From positions 1 through 64,000 of the forward strand of contig NZ_AUBE01000001.1 of NCBI RefSeq assembly GCF_000429085.1: DNA of 64,000 bases, read 5' to 3'. Of the stretch, positions 7,229 to 16,797 are shown one piece after another. The DNA is from Streptomyces flavidovirens DSM 40150 (GTDB taxonomy: Bacteria > Actinomycetota > Actinomycetes > Streptomycetales > Streptomycetaceae). A program made the translations under genes and the position numbers. The first letter of the stretch is position 1, and each line of letters opens with the position of its first letter. A model generated the notes under the pieces. The model had not been told where the DNA came from. It made no database searches and saw nothing but the letters and a program-made list of their open reading frames with translations.

Positions 7229-9427
7229 ATGCCGCCGCTGCGCAATAGCGGGCCAGTACCGGAAGCGGAACATCCGGAGTACGCCGGGCAGTACCGCCTT
7301 GAGGCGTGTCTCGGATCCGGCGGCATGGGCATCGTGCACTTCGCGCGCTCGGCTTCGGGGCTTGCCCTCGCGGTCAAGGTCGTGCACCGCCAGTACGCCG
7401 CCGACCCCGAGTTCCGGGCCCGTTTCCGGCAGGAGGTCGCCGCCGCGCGGCGGGTGAGCGGGGCGTTCACCGCCCCCGTCGTCGACGCGGATCCCGATGC
7501 CGTACGGCCCTGGATGGCCACCCTCCACGTGCCCGGCCCCACGTTGGCCGCACAGGTCAAGCGGAATGGGCCGATGAGCCCCGCTGAGCTGCGCAGGCTG
7601 ACGGCCGGGCTCGCCGAGGCGCTGCGGGACATTCATCGTGCGGGTGTGGTGCACCGCGATCTCAAGCCGGGGAATGTGCTGCTCACCGACGCCGGGCCGA
7701 AGGTCATCGACTTCGGGATCTCGCGGCCCACGGACAGTGATCTGCGTACGGAGACGGGCAAGCTGATCGGGTCGCCGCCCTTCATGGCTCCCGAGCAGTT
7801 CCAGCGGCCGCGCGAAGTCGGCCCGGCCGCCGATGTGTTCGCGCTCGGGTCCGTGCTGGTGCACGCGGCTACCGGTCGCGGTCCGTTCGACTCGGACAGT
7901 CCGTACATCGTTGCGTATCAAGTCGTCCACGATGCCCCGGACTTGACCGGCGTACCGGAAGATCTCGCGGCGCTCGTCGGGCAGTGCCTGGCCAAGGATC
8001 CCGCGGACCGCCCCACCCCGGACGACATCATGGCCGCGCTGAAGCCGCCGTCGTACGAGGCCGCCGCGTTCGTGCCGGCGCAGCGGCGCGCCGGCGGTAC
8101 GGGAGGTGGTGGGCGTGCGGGGGATGGCGTGGAGGCCGGTGGTGATCACGTCACCAGGTCGCTCGGGCGGCCCGCACCGGAACCGTCCGACGGCGAATCC
8201 GGGGACCGTACGGCACCGTCCGGTGCGCGGCGGCGCCGTGCGGCCCGGGTGACAGCGGTCTTGGCGCTGTGTGCCCTGGTGGCCGGAGGGGCCGTCGCGG
8301 TCCAGGTGTGGAGCACCTCGCGAGCCGCTTCGGGGCCGGCGGCGGACAAGGGCGCGGGCTCCGGCGCGTTCCTCCCCTGGCGCACCGGGCTGACCACGAA
8401 GGACGGCGCTCCCCCGGCCTGCTCGCTCGCGGGCCCGGCGCTCTACTGCTCGGCCCCCGGCGTCGGCGCGGCCCGCCTGGATCCGGCCGACGGCCGGGTG
8501 CTGTGGTCGCGGAAGACCGATACCGGTGACGCCGCCCTGTCGGCGCCGCCCGTGTCGGCCGGGGTGGTGCTGGGCGCGCCGTTCGAGCGGAGAGTCCAGT
8601 CGTACGACACCACCGACGGCGCCCGTCGCTGGGGCGCGGATGTCTCCGCGTACCAGGGACGGGTCTATCCGGCGGGCCGGACCGTGCTGCTGGTCTCGGC
8701 CGACGGCACCGTGCGGGCTCTCGACACGACGACGGGCAAGGAGCGCTGGCGCCGCGCCGTGGCCGGACATCCCGCTCCCGCTTTCGAGCTGTACGACGCG
8801 GGTACGGACACCGCGTATGTCGCCCAGCGGGCAACGGACGGAACGAGCACGCTGGTCGCCGCGGTGGACCCGGCGACCGGCGCCCAGAAGTGGGAGCGCC
8901 GACTGCCGGGGACTCTCACGCCGGCCGCAGCCGTGGACGGCGTCCTTCACCTGCTTTCCACGGACCCGGACAGCCGGACCGACGCCCTCGTCCGCTACGA
9001 CCCCCGGCGCGGGAGCGTACGGCGCGTCCCGCTGCCGTACCCCGTCGACGAGCCGCAGATCGCCCTGCGCGGCGACACCGCGTACCTCCTGGCCCCCGGC
9101 GGCACACTGCTGGCCGTCGGGACAGGCCCCGCGCGGGACGGGGAGTCCGCCGAGCTGTGGCATCTGGAGACCGGGGCGGCACGGACCTCGCGGCCCGTCG
9201 TCGCCGGCCGCGACCGGCTCTACTTCTCCGCCGCCGACGGCCGGCTGCTCGCCGTCGACACGGCTCGCGGCGTGCTTCTCGGCGGGACGGGACCCCGGCT
9301 GCGGGACGGAAAGCTGGGTTTCGCGCCGACGCTCCCCGCGCCCGTGCCCGCCCACGGCAAGGTGTTCGCCACCGCGCCCGACGGGTCGGTCTTCGCCGTG
9401 CGGGACGGGGACCCGGCGCGCTGGTGA
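7229..9427 (+). CDS. Membrane Ser/Thr protein kinase with extracellular PQQ beta-propeller
   Basis: 732 residues. The Hanks-type kinase domain is at 20-272: Gly loop GSGGMG, catalytic Lys50 in ALAVKVV, HRDLKPGN (142-149), DFG (161-163), APEQ in place of APE. A Gly/Pro linker follows, one membrane helix (341-360), then a C-terminal half (about 375-732) of PQQ/PQQ-like repeats (LDPADGRVLWSRK, LDTTTGKERWRR, VDPATGAQKWERR) that should fold as a propeller outside the cell. It probably senses a wall or small-molecule signal and phosphorylates cytoplasmic targets. Start: ATG 7229, or GTG 7220 three codons earlier; both follow a G-run. Confidence 0.93.
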   Translation: MPPLRNSGPVPEAEHPEYAGQYRLEACLGSGGMGIVHFARSASGLALAVKVVHRQYAADPEFRARFRQEVAAARRVSGAFTAPVVDADPDAVRPWMATLHVPGPTLAAQVKRNGPMSPAELRRLTAGLAEALRDIHRAGVVHRDLKPGNVLLTDAGPKVIDFGISRPTDSDLRTETGKLIGSPPFMAPEQFQRPREVGPAADVFALGSVLVHAATGRGPFDSDSPYIVAYQVVHDAPDLTGVPEDLAALVGQCLAKDPADRPTPDDIMAALKPPSYEAAAFVPAQRRAGGTGGGGRAGDGVEAGGDHVTRSLGRPAPEPSDGESGDRTAPSGARRRRAARVTAVLALCALVAGGAVAVQVWSTSRAASGPAADKGAGSGAFLPWRTGLTTKDGAPPACSLAGPALYCSAPGVGAARLDPADGRVLWSRKTDTGDAALSAPPVSAGVVLGAPFERRVQSYDTTDGARRWGADVSAYQGRVYPAGRTVLLVSADGTVRALDTTTGKERWRRAVAGHPAPAFELYDAGTDTAYVAQRATDGTSTLVAAVDPATGAQKWERRLPGTLTPAAAVDGVLHLLSTDPDSRTDALVRYDPRRGSVRRVPLPYPVDEPQIALRGDTAYLLAPGGTLLAVGTGPARDGESAELWHLETGAARTSRPVVAGRDRLYFSAADGRLLAVDTARGVLLGGTGPRLRDGKLGFAPTLPAPVPAHGKVFATAPDGSVFAVRDGDPARW

Positions 9428-9493
9428 AACGGGGCCGGGCGGGACCGGGCGTGTGCCCCGTCCCGCCCGGCCGCCGAAGCGTGCGTGATCCGC

Positions 9494-11344
9494 TCAGCCC
9501 AGCTTGGTGACGTCGCGCACCGCGCCCTTGTCGGCGCTGGTCGCCATCGCGGCGTACGCGCGCAGGGCTTGCGAGACCTTGCGCTCGCGGTTCTTCGGGG
9601 CGTACACGCCGCCCAGTGCCTCGCGGCGGGCCGCCAGGTCCTCGTCCGCGACGAGGAGTTCGATCGTGCGGTTCGGGATGTCGATGCGGATACGGTCGCC
9701 GTCCTCGACGAGGGCGATCGTGCCGCCCGACGCCGCCTCCGGGGAGGCGTGGCCGATGGACAGGCCCGACGTACCGCCCGAGAAGCGGCCGTCCGTGACG
9801 AGCGCGCAGGTCTTGCCGAGGCCTCGGCCCTTCAGGAAGGACGTCGGGTAGAGCATCTCCTGCATGCCGGGGCCGCCCTTGGGGCCCTCGTAGCGGATGA
9901 CGACGACGTCGCCGTCCTTGATCTCCTTGCGGAGGATCTTGTCGACGGCCTCGTCCTGCGACTCGCAGACCACCGCCGGACCCTCGAAGGTCCAGATCGA
10001 CTCGTCGACACCGGCGGTCTTCACGACACAGCCGTCGACGGCGAGGTTGCCCTTGAGGACGGCCAGGCCGCCGTCCTTGGAGTAGGCGTGCTCGACGGAG
10101 CGGATGCAGCCGCCCTCGGCGTCCGTGTCCAGGGTGTCCCAGCGCTCGGACTGCGAGAAGGCGGTCGCGGAGCGGACGCAGCCGGGCGCCGCGTGCCACA
10201 GCTCGACGGCCTCGGCGGACGGGGAGCCGCCGCGCACGTCCCACGTCTTCAGCCACTCGGCGAGGGTCTCGGAGTGAACGGAGTGGACGTCCTCGTTGAG
10301 CATGCCGCCGCGGTACAGCTCGCCCAGGATGGCGGGGATTCCGCCGGCCCGGTGCACGTCCTCCATGTAGTACGTGCCGCCGGGAGCCACGTTCGGCGCG
10401 ACCTTGGCCAGGCACGGGACGCGGCGCGAGACCTCGTCCATGTCGTCGAGGCCGAAGTCCAGCTCGGCCTCCTGGGCGGCGGCCAGCAGGTGCAGGATCG
10501 TGTTGGTGGAGCCGCCCATGGCGATGTCGAGCGCCATGGCGTTCTCGAAGGCCTCACGGGTGGCGATGTTGCGCGGCAGGACACTCAGGTCGTCCTGCTC
10601 GTAGTGGCGCTTGGTGATCTCGACGATCGTGCGGCCGGCGTTCTCGTACAGCGCCTTGCGGGCGGTGTGCGTGGCGAGGACCGAGCCGTTGCCGGGCAGG
10701 GCCAGGCCGATGGCCTCGGCCAGGCAGTTCATCGAGTTGGCGGTGAACATGCCGGAACAGGAGCCGCAGGTCGGACAGGCGTTCTCCTCGATACGGAGGA
10801 TGTCCGCGTCCGAGATCTTGTCGTTGACCGCGTCGGAGATCGCGTCGACCAGGTCGAGCTTGCGGACGGTGCCGTCGACCAGCGTGGCCTTGCCGGCCTC
10901 CATCGGGCCGCCGGAGACGAAGATCGTGGGGATGTTGAGGCGCAGCGCGGCCATCAGCATGCCCGGAGTGATCTTGTCGCAGTTCGAGATGCAGATCAGC
11001 GCGTCCGCGCAGTGCGCCTCGACCATGTACTCGACGGAGTCGGCGATCAGGTCGCGGGAGGGCAGCGAGTAGAGCATTCCGCCGTGGCCCATCGCGATGC
11101 CGTCGTCGACGGCGATCGTGTTGAACTCGCGGGGGACGGCGCCCGCGGCGAGGATGGCGTCGGAGACGATCCGGCCGACCGGCGCGAGGTGCGTGTGCCC
11201 CGGAACGAACTCGGTGAAGGAGTTCGCGACCGCGATGATCGGCTTGCCGATGTCCGCGCTCGCTACGCCCGACGCCCGCATAAGGGCGCGCGCGCCCGCC
11301 ATGTTGCGGCCGTGGGTGACTGTGCGGGACCTCAGCTCGGGCAT
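9494..11344 (-). CDS. ilvD: Dihydroxy-acid dehydratase
   Basis: Iron-sulfur enzyme that dehydrates 2,3-dihydroxy acids in isoleucine and valine synthesis. 616 residues, full length. Cluster ligands are seen in SNCDKITPG and in [17 protein letters not shown]. The start [13 protein letters not shown] is chosen because AAGGAG lies upstream; a 26-residue in-frame extension has no ribosome site. It is monocistronic here, and a 16-bp palindrome lies 38 bases upstream of the start codon (see 11382-11397). Confidence 0.97.
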   Translation of the reverse strand: MPELRSRTVTHGRNMAGARALMRASGVASADIGKPIIAVANSFTEFVPGHTHLAPVGRIVSDAILAAGAVPREFNTIAVDDGIAMGHGGMLYSLPSRDLIADSVEYMVEAHCADALICISNCDKITPGMLMAALRLNIPTIFVSGGPMEAGKATLVDGTVRKLDLVDAISDAVNDKISDADILRIEENACPTCGSCSGMFTANSMNCLAEAIGLALPGNGSVLATHTARKALYENAGRTIVEITKRHYEQDDLSVLPRNIATREAFENAMALDIAMGGSTNTILHLLAAAQEAELDFGLDDMDEVSRRVPCLAKVAPNVAPGGTYYMEDVHRAGGIPAILGELYRGGMLNEDVHSVHSETLAEWLKTWDVRGGSPSAEAVELWHAAPGCVRSATAFSQSERWDTLDTDAEGGCIRSVEHAYSKDGGLAVLKGNLAVDGCVVKTAGVDESIWTFEGPAVVCESQDEAVDKILRKEIKDGDVVVIRYEGPKGGPGMQEMLYPTSFLKGRGLGKTCALVTDGRFSGGTSGLSIGHASPEAASGGTIALVEDGDRIRIDIPNRTIELLVADEDLAARREALGGVYAPKNRERKVSQALRAYAAMATSADKGAVRDVTKLG

Positions 11345-11381
11345 CGTCGCTCGCTCCTTAGGCAGATGGGACGTACGAGGC

Positions 11382-11397
11382 TTACTCACGAGAGTAA
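11382..11397. promoter_or_regulatory. Palindrome upstream of ilvD
   Basis: TTACTC-ACGA-GAGTAA, perfect 6-bp arms, overlaps a possible ilvD -10 (TACTCT on the minus strand). It could be an operator for a branched-chain amino acid regulator; there is no direct evidence. Confidence 0.3.
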
Positions 11398-11530
11398 CTT
11401 CGAGCGTACGCCCCCGATCCACGATTCGGACAGGTCGTCCGCTATGCGGGACGGCGCGCTCGGTCTCCGGTCACGCACCGGGCAGGACAGGGGGCCGGAC
11501 GCGCGCCCGCTCCTCGCGGCGTGCCCCGCG

Positions 11531-12178
11531 TCACGCCTCCGTCAGGTACCGCTGGAGCGTCGGGGCCACCATCGCGATGATCTGCTCGGGATCCGCCGAA
11601 GCCAGCGGCTCCGCCTTGATCACGTACCGCAGAATCGCGATCCCGACCATGTGCGAGGCCGCGAGCTCCGCCCGGAAGGTCGGATCCGGTACGTCCAGCT
11701 CCGCCGCCACCCGCTCCAGCAGCCGGCGCAGTACGAACGTACGCAGCACCTTCGCCGCCGTCTCGTTCGTCAGCGCCGACCGTACGACCGCGAGCAGCGG
11801 GGCCCTGGTCGCCGGGTTCTCCCACACGCCGATGAAATAGCGGGCCAGCCGCTCGCCGATGCCGTCGGTGCCGCCCTGGCCGAGGACCGCGGGCACCGCC
11901 GTGGCCGGCTCGAAGGAGATCTCGATGGCCGCCGCGAAGACGTCGTCCTTCGTACCGAAGTAGTGATGCACGAGCGCCGCGTCCACGCCCGCCGCCTTCG
12001 CGATGCCGCGCATCGACGTCTTGTCGTAGCCGCGCTCCGCGAATTCGTCTCGGGCGGCCTGGAGGATCCGCTCGCGGGCGCCGGGCCCGGCGTCCTCGGG
12101 CGACCGGCGCGGACGGCCGCGACGGCGGGGCCCGGGTGGCGTCGTACCGCTGTCGCCGTCGCTTGCGCTGTCGGTCAC
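11531..12178 (-). CDS. TetR-family transcriptional regulator
   Basis: 215 residues. A Pro/Arg-rich N-terminal tail ([12 protein letters not shown]) is followed by a TetR helix-turn-helix at about 33-80 ([20 protein letters not shown], then [20 protein letters not shown]). The C-terminal ligand half ends RYLTEA and resembles the TetR_C_17/18 type common in actinomycetes. The GTG start overlaps the stop of the upstream sugar-isomerase gene by four bases (GTGA), so both belong to one operon. Target and ligand are unknown. Confidence 0.9.
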   Translation of the reverse strand: MTDSASDGDSGTTPPGPRRRGRPRRSPEDAGPGARERILQAARDEFAERGYDKTSMRGIAKAAGVDAALVHHYFGTKDDVFAAAIEISFEPATAVPAVLGQGGTDGIGERLARYFIGVWENPATRAPLLAVVRSALTNETAAKVLRTFVLRRLLERVAAELDVPDPTFRAELAASHMVGIAILRYVIKAEPLASADPEQIIAMVAPTLQRYLTEA

Positions 12179-12993
12179 TGCTGCGACACCCGCGACGCCA
12201 GGTGCAGGCGGGTGAAGGCGAGGGCCTCCGCGAGGTCGGCTTCGCGTTCGGCGGACGACATGGCCCGGCGCGTATTGACCTCGATGACCACATGGCCGTC
12301 GTAACCGTTGAGGGCGAGGCGCTCCAGGAGCTCGGCGCAGGGCTGGTTGCCGCGCCCCGGCACGAGGTGCTCGTCCTTCGCCGACCCCTTGCCGTCCGCG
12401 AGGTGGACGTGCCCGAGCCGGTCGCCCATCCGGTCGACCATGGCCATCGTGTCGGTGCGGGCGGTCGCGGTGTGGGACAGGTCGACGGTGAAGTGCCGGT
12501 AGTCGTCCTTGGTCACGTCCCACTCGGGGGCGTACGCCAGCATCTCGCGGTCCTTGTAGCGCCACGGATACATGTTCTCGACGGCGAACCGGACGTCGGT
12601 CTCGTCCGCCATCCGCCAGATCCCGTCGACGAAATCGCGGGCGTACTGCCGCTGCCAGCGGAACGGCGGGTGTACGACCACGGCCGACGCGCCGAGCTTC
12701 TCGGCGGCCGCCTGCGCGCGCCGGAGCTTGGTCCACGGGTCGGTGGTCCACACGCGCTGGGTGATCAGCAGGCAGGGTGCGTGGACGGCCAGGACGGGCA
12801 CACCGTGGTAGTCGGAGAGTCTGCGCAGCGCTTCGATGTCCTGGCTGACGGGATCCGTCCACACCATGACCTCGACACCGTCGTAGCCGAGGCGTGCGGC
12901 GATCTCGAAGGCCGTCGCCGTCGACTCCGGATACACGGACGCCGTGGACAGCGCGACCTTCGCATCAGGGATGCGCACCACTGGTTCTGCCAC
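12175..12993 (-). CDS. Sugar phosphate isomerase/epimerase-like TIM-barrel protein
   Basis: 272 residues of the xylose-isomerase-like AP-endonuclease-2 fold. Metal-ligand type motifs are visible: [38 protein letters not shown] and a final VIEVNT. Substrate unknown; myo-inositol catabolism and endonuclease-IV-like roles are both possible. Start GTG 12993 is chosen from protein homology in memory ([12 protein letters not shown]); its ribosome site is weak. It is translationally coupled to the TetR gene downstream and lies 34 bases after the Ppx-type gene. Confidence 0.85.
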   Translation of the reverse strand: MAEPVVRIPDAKVALSTASVYPESTATAFEIAARLGYDGVEVMVWTDPVSQDIEALRRLSDYHGVPVLAVHAPCLLITQRVWTTDPWTKLRRAQAAAEKLGASAVVVHPPFRWQRQYARDFVDGIWRMADETDVRFAVENMYPWRYKDREMLAYAPEWDVTKDDYRHFTVDLSHTATARTDTMAMVDRMGDRLGHVHLADGKGSAKDEHLVPGRGNQPCAELLERLALNGYDGHVVIEVNTRRAMSSAEREADLAEALAFTRLHLASRVSQQ

Positions 12994-13027
12994 GAGGGAC
13001 AGCGTACGGGCCCTTCCCGGTCGGGCG

Positions 13028-13960
13028 TCAGGCGGTCGGCAGGTGATCCAGGCGACGCAGGATGACACCTTCGCGCAGCGCCCAGGGGCAGACCTCCAGC
13101 GTCTCCACACCGAAAAGGTCCATCGCACCCTCCGCCACCAGGGCTCCTGCCAGCAGTTGCGCGGCGCGGCCCTCCGGGACTCCGGGGAGGCCGGCGCGCT
13201 GCGATATCGGCATCGCGGCGAGTTTGGGCACCCACTCCTCCAGCGACTTGCGACTGAGCTCACGCTGCACGTACAGCCCGTCGGCGGAGCGGGCCGCGCC
13301 CGCGATCCGCGCCAGCTGCCGGAACGTCTTGGACGTGGCGACGACGTGATCGGGCCTGCCGAAGCGGGCGAATTCGCCGACCGTACGGGCAATCTGGGCC
13401 CGTACATGACGGCGCAGCGCCTTCACGTCCTGCGGGTCCGGTGGGTCGCCGGGCAGCCAGGCGGCGGTGAGGCGGCCGGCGCCGAGCGGCAGCGACACGG
13501 CGGCGTCGGGCTCCTCGTCCATGCCGTACGCGATCTCCAGGGAGCCGCCGCCGATGTCGAGGACCAGCAGCTTGCCGGCCGACCAGCCGAACCAGCGGCG
13601 GGCGGCGAGGAAGGTCAGCCGCGCCTCCTCCGGGCCGCTGAGCACCTGAAGATCGATTCCGGTTTCGGTCCTGACGCGGGCCAGTACCTCGTCGGCGTTC
13701 GTCGCCTCGCGCACGGCGGAGGTCGCGAACGGCAGGACGTCCTCGCAGCCCTTGTCCTCGGCGGCCTGCAGCGCGTCGGCGATCGTCGCCACGAGGCGGT
13801 CGACGCCGTCGGCGCCGATGGCCCCGTCCGCGTCGAGAAGCTCGGCGAGGCGGAGCTCGGCCTTGTGCGAGTGGGCGGGCAGCGGGCGGGCGCCAGGGTG
13901 CGCGTCGACCACCAGCAGATGAACCGTGTTCGAACCCACGTCGAGGACTCCGAGTCTCAT
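13028..13960 (-). CDS. Ppx/GppA-family phosphatase (exopolyphosphatase type)
   Basis: 310 residues of the ASKHA actin-like fold. Phosphate-loop motifs [14 protein letters not shown] (6-19) and [15 protein letters not shown] are intact. Members hydrolyse polyphosphate or pppGpp, and actinomycetes carry a short (about 310-residue) form like this one. Which substrate applies cannot be told. It is the first gene of a likely three-gene leftward operon with the isomerase and the TetR regulator, and is divergent from the gene at 14002. Confidence 0.92.
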   Translation of the reverse strand: MRLGVLDVGSNTVHLLVVDAHPGARPLPAHSHKAELRLAELLDADGAIGADGVDRLVATIADALQAAEDKGCEDVLPFATSAVREATNADEVLARVRTETGIDLQVLSGPEEARLTFLAARRWFGWSAGKLLVLDIGGGSLEIAYGMDEEPDAAVSLPLGAGRLTAAWLPGDPPDPQDVKALRRHVRAQIARTVGEFARFGRPDHVVATSKTFRQLARIAGAARSADGLYVQRELSRKSLEEWVPKLAAMPISQRAGLPGVPEGRAAQLLAGALVAEGAMDLFGVETLEVCPWALREGVILRRLDHLPTA

Positions 13961-14001
13961 AGGCGGAACGCTACTGCGGCGGCGCGCTTACCCTTGGCCC
14001 C

Positions 14002-14859
14002 GTGTCGAAGACGAAAAAGGCGAAGCCGGGCAAAGCCACAACGCCGAAGCAGCCGAAGCAGCCGAAGACAACCCTGCCGGTCCCTCCTGTCGTGCCGGTC
14101 CAGGACGAGAAGGGCGGGCTCGACTTCGCCCGCGCCTGGGTGGAGTTCCCCGACCCCGCCGACGACGAGCAGATCTTCCGCTGTGACCTGACGTGGCTGA
14201 CGTCACGCTGGAGCTGCATCTTCGGCAGCGGCTGCCAGGGGATCCAGGCGGGCCGCGCCGACGACGGCTGCTGCACGCTCGGCGCGCACTTCTCCGACAA
14301 GGACGACGAAGAGCGCGTCGCGGGGCACGTGGCGCGCCTCACCCCCGACGTGTGGCAGTTCCACGGCGTCGGTACGGAGTCGGGCTGGACGCAGACCGAC
14401 GAGGACGGCGAACGCCAGACGCGCCGCTGGGAGGGCTCGTGCATCTTCCAGAACCGCCCCGGTTTCGCGGGCGGCGCGGGCTGCTCGCTGCACATCCTGG
14501 CGCTGCGGGAGGGCAAGGAGCCGCTGGAGACCAAGCCGGACGTGTGCTGGCAACTGCCGGTGCGGCGTACGTACGACTGGATCGAGCGGCCCGACGACAC
14601 GCGTGTCCTGCAGATCTCGATCGGTGAGTACGACCGGCGGGGGTGGGGGCCGGGGGGTCACGATCTGCACTGGTGGTGCACGTCGGCGACGTCCGCGCAC
14701 GGGGCGGGGGACCCGGTGTACGTGACGTACCGGCCGGAGCTGACGGAGTTGATGGGCAAGCCGGCGTACGACCGGCTGGTGGAGCTGTGCGAGGAGCGGC
14801 TGTCGTCGCTGCTGCCCATGGCCCCGCATCCGGCGGACCCGCCGACGCCGTCCGCCTAG
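14002..14859 (+). CDS. Conserved cysteine-rich protein, YkgJ/DUF3109-like
   Basis: 285 residues, GTG start. The Lys/Pro-rich N-terminal 35 residues look disordered. Cys residues are spaced like the metal-binding YkgJ/DUF3109 group: C-x5-C ([10 protein letters not shown]), CC in [23 protein letters not shown] and PDVCWQLP. A mononuclear or cluster metal site is inferred, not shown. It is divergent from the Ppx gene by 41 bases and convergent with the gene at 14930-16636. Confidence 0.7.
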   Translation: MSKTKKAKPGKATTPKQPKQPKTTLPVPPVVPVQDEKGGLDFARAWVEFPDPADDEQIFRCDLTWLTSRWSCIFGSGCQGIQAGRADDGCCTLGAHFSDKDDEERVAGHVARLTPDVWQFHGVGTESGWTQTDEDGERQTRRWEGSCIFQNRPGFAGGAGCSLHILALREGKEPLETKPDVCWQLPVRRTYDWIERPDDTRVLQISIGEYDRRGWGPGGHDLHWWCTSATSAHGAGDPVYVTYRPELTELMGKPAYDRLVELCEERLSSLLPMAPHPADPPTPSA

Positions 14860-14910
14860 CCGCGGGGAGCCGCTGCGCGCGGTGCCGGACAGGGCTGGTC
14901 ATTGGGCGTC

Positions 14911-14926
14911 TGGGGGCTTGCCCCCA
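14911..14926. terminator. Terminator-like hairpin between converging genes
   Basis: TGGGGGC-TT-GCCCCCA, 7-bp stem with a 2-base loop and no T-run. It lies between the stops at 14859 and 14930 and could serve both strands. GC-only hairpins of this kind are common Streptomyces terminators. Confidence 0.55.
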
Positions 14927-14929
14927 CGC

Positions 14930-16636
14930 CTACGGCGCCGGGGGTGACGTTTCCTCCGCCGGGGTCGGGTCCGGGGACGGTGGGGGTGTCGACTCCGTTG
15001 GGGTCGGGTCCGGGGACGGTGGGGGTGTCGACTCCGTCGGAGTCGGGTCCGGGGACGGCCGTGGGGGCGTCGGGTCCGGGGACGAGGGCGGCGGCGTCGG
15101 CCGCGGATTCGAGGGCGGCTGGGTGGCCCGGCCATGTCCCCGCACCGCGATCACCGCTCCCGCCGGGTCGACCCCGATACGCGCCCGCCACGGCCCCGCC
15201 GGCTCCCGCTCGTGGTCCACGGACACGTACAGCGTGATCGACCGGCCGGGCTCCAGCGTGCCCGAGGTCTGGCTCAGGTACAGCCAGGACGCGTTCGTCC
15301 ACGCCGACCAGGACACCGGCGAGTCACCCGTCGCGGTCAGGGTGACGACCGTCGTGCTGCCCGCCGGTCTCGCCTCCACCGTCAGCCGCCCCGCCCCGGC
15401 CTCCCCCGGCATCGACGTACCGCCGCTGACGACCTCGACCGACACGTCCGGGGAGGGGCCGCCCGCCGTGAAGCCGGGCTCGGGGGTCGTGCGGGCGTTG
15501 CCCGTGTTCTCGTACGCGGGTCCGCCGGCGTCGCCGCCCGGACCGGCGTACGGGCGGCCGCCGAGCCGGTCGGGGCCGTCCGCCTTGGTCGCCGTGACCG
15601 ACGAGCCACCGGGGCTCTCGCCGGTGAACGGTGCGCCCCGGTACGCCGCCCAGAGCGCGAACACGGGGGCTGCGACGACGGTCGCCACGACCGTTGTCGT
15701 GACCGCCCGGGTCCGCAGCCGGTCGCGGCGCGCCGCGTGGTCCTTGGGGTCCAGCGGGAAGCCGTCGCGGCCGAACCGGGGTGCGCTCAGGCGCGCCCGT
15801 GGGACGTTCGCCATCGCCGCGTACGCCGCCGCCCGCGGCGCCTCGACCACGGGCAGCGCCGCGGGCGACGCCGTGACCGCACCCGGCCAGGGCTGGCCGG
15901 CCCCGACCCGCCCGGCCGAGCGGCGGCAGCGCGGGCAGTCGTCGACGTGACGTACGAGCTCGTGGCGCAGGGCCGCGCCGAGCAGCACCTGGTTGTCGCC
16001 GGTCAGCCGGGCGACGATCGGGCAACTGCCGCTCTCCACGACGGCGAGCGCGGCGCGGGTCCGCTCCACCTCGCAGGCCGCGGCGGCCAGCAGTTCCCGT
16101 GCGGCGGGATAGTCCATGCCGAGCACGGCGGCGACCTCGCGCGGGCCGAGGCCGTGGCGCACCGCGAGTTCCAGCGCCTCGCGCTGCTCGGGGGTGGTGC
16201 CCGCGGCCTCGGGCCAGGCGAGGAGTGCCAGCTCGCGCCGACGGCGTACGGCCGTCTCGTCCGGTGCGGCCGCGGCGCTCACGGGCCGGGGAGGGGCCGT
16301 GCGGTGGCCGCCGTGCGCCCCCTGCCTGCGCCGCTTCTGCTCCGCGACCCGGCGCAGGCAGGCCCATCTCGCCAGCGCGTACAGCCAGGCCTTGCGTTCC
16401 GGTTCGCGGGACGGGCAACGGGCGTGCTGCCGCTCGGAGATGGCGAGTACGTCACCGAGCACCGCCGTCGCCGCGTCGTGGTCGCAGAGCACGGACAGGC
16501 AGTAGGTGAACAGGCCGTCCAGATACGGTCCGTACCGTGTCGGCGGGGCCTGCGCCAGCGAGGGCCGGGGCGCACGGGTCTGCGCCCGGTGTGCGCCGGT
16601 GGTGTGCGTAGGGGGCTCCAGCCTGCTGCTCGTCAC
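14930..16636 (-). CDS. Sigma-factor-like / zinc-finger / membrane / BACON-domain fusion protein
   Basis: 568 residues, GTG start. Residues 35-100 resemble ECF sigma region 2 and 150-200 resemble region 4 (helix-turn-helix in GLGPREVAAVLGMDYPAARE). H230-x3-C234-x2-C237 is an anti-sigma-type zinc motif. One membrane helix lies at 311-331. A BACON-like beta domain is at about 415-505 (SWLYLSQTSGTLEPG). The tail is Pro-rich with 13-residue PSPDPTPTESTPP repeats, encoded by a 39-bp direct repeat near 14971-15050. Such membrane-tethered sigma-like proteins occur in Streptomyces. Whether it still acts in transcription is unknown. Confidence 0.75.
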   Translation of the reverse strand: MTSSRLEPPTHTTGAHRAQTRAPRPSLAQAPPTRYGPYLDGLFTYCLSVLCDHDAATAVLGDVLAISERQHARCPSREPERKAWLYALARWACLRRVAEQKRRRQGAHGGHRTAPPRPVSAAAAPDETAVRRRRELALLAWPEAAGTTPEQREALELAVRHGLGPREVAAVLGMDYPAARELLAAAACEVERTRAALAVVESGSCPIVARLTGDNQVLLGAALRHELVRHVDDCPRCRRSAGRVGAGQPWPGAVTASPAALPVVEAPRAAAYAAMANVPRARLSAPRFGRDGFPLDPKDHAARRDRLRTRAVTTTVVATVVAAPVFALWAAYRGAPFTGESPGGSSVTATKADGPDRLGGRPYAGPGGDAGGPAYENTGNARTTPEPGFTAGGPSPDVSVEVVSGGTSMPGEAGAGRLTVEARPAGSTTVVTLTATGDSPVSWSAWTNASWLYLSQTSGTLEPGRSITLYVSVDHEREPAGPWRARIGVDPAGAVIAVRGHGRATQPPSNPRPTPPPSSPDPTPPRPSPDPTPTESTPPPSPDPTPTESTPPPSPDPTPAEETSPPAP

Positions 16637-16797
16637 CCGGCGACCGTAGGCAACGGAGGCGGGTGCCTTAGTACCCCTTGAGCAGTTTTAACCCGTACGG
16701 GTGAACACATCCCTCAAAAGGGGACAGGAATCCGGGATTCCGGCCGCGGGGAGCGGGTGGGGACCGCGTGTCGGACCCGGCCTGTACGGTCACCACC

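Noticed and set aside
9485..12304. Very long plus-strand open frame (939 codons) opposite ilvD
   Set aside because: It is the mirror of ilvD and the TetR gene caused by high GC; composition is Arg/Gly/Asp-rich with no domain, and the minus-strand genes are certain.
16691..16702. Palindrome ACCCGTACGGGT between the sigma-like gene and radA
   Set aside because: Perfect but short and GC-rich; such palindromes are frequent by chance in this genome, and no second copy is nearby.
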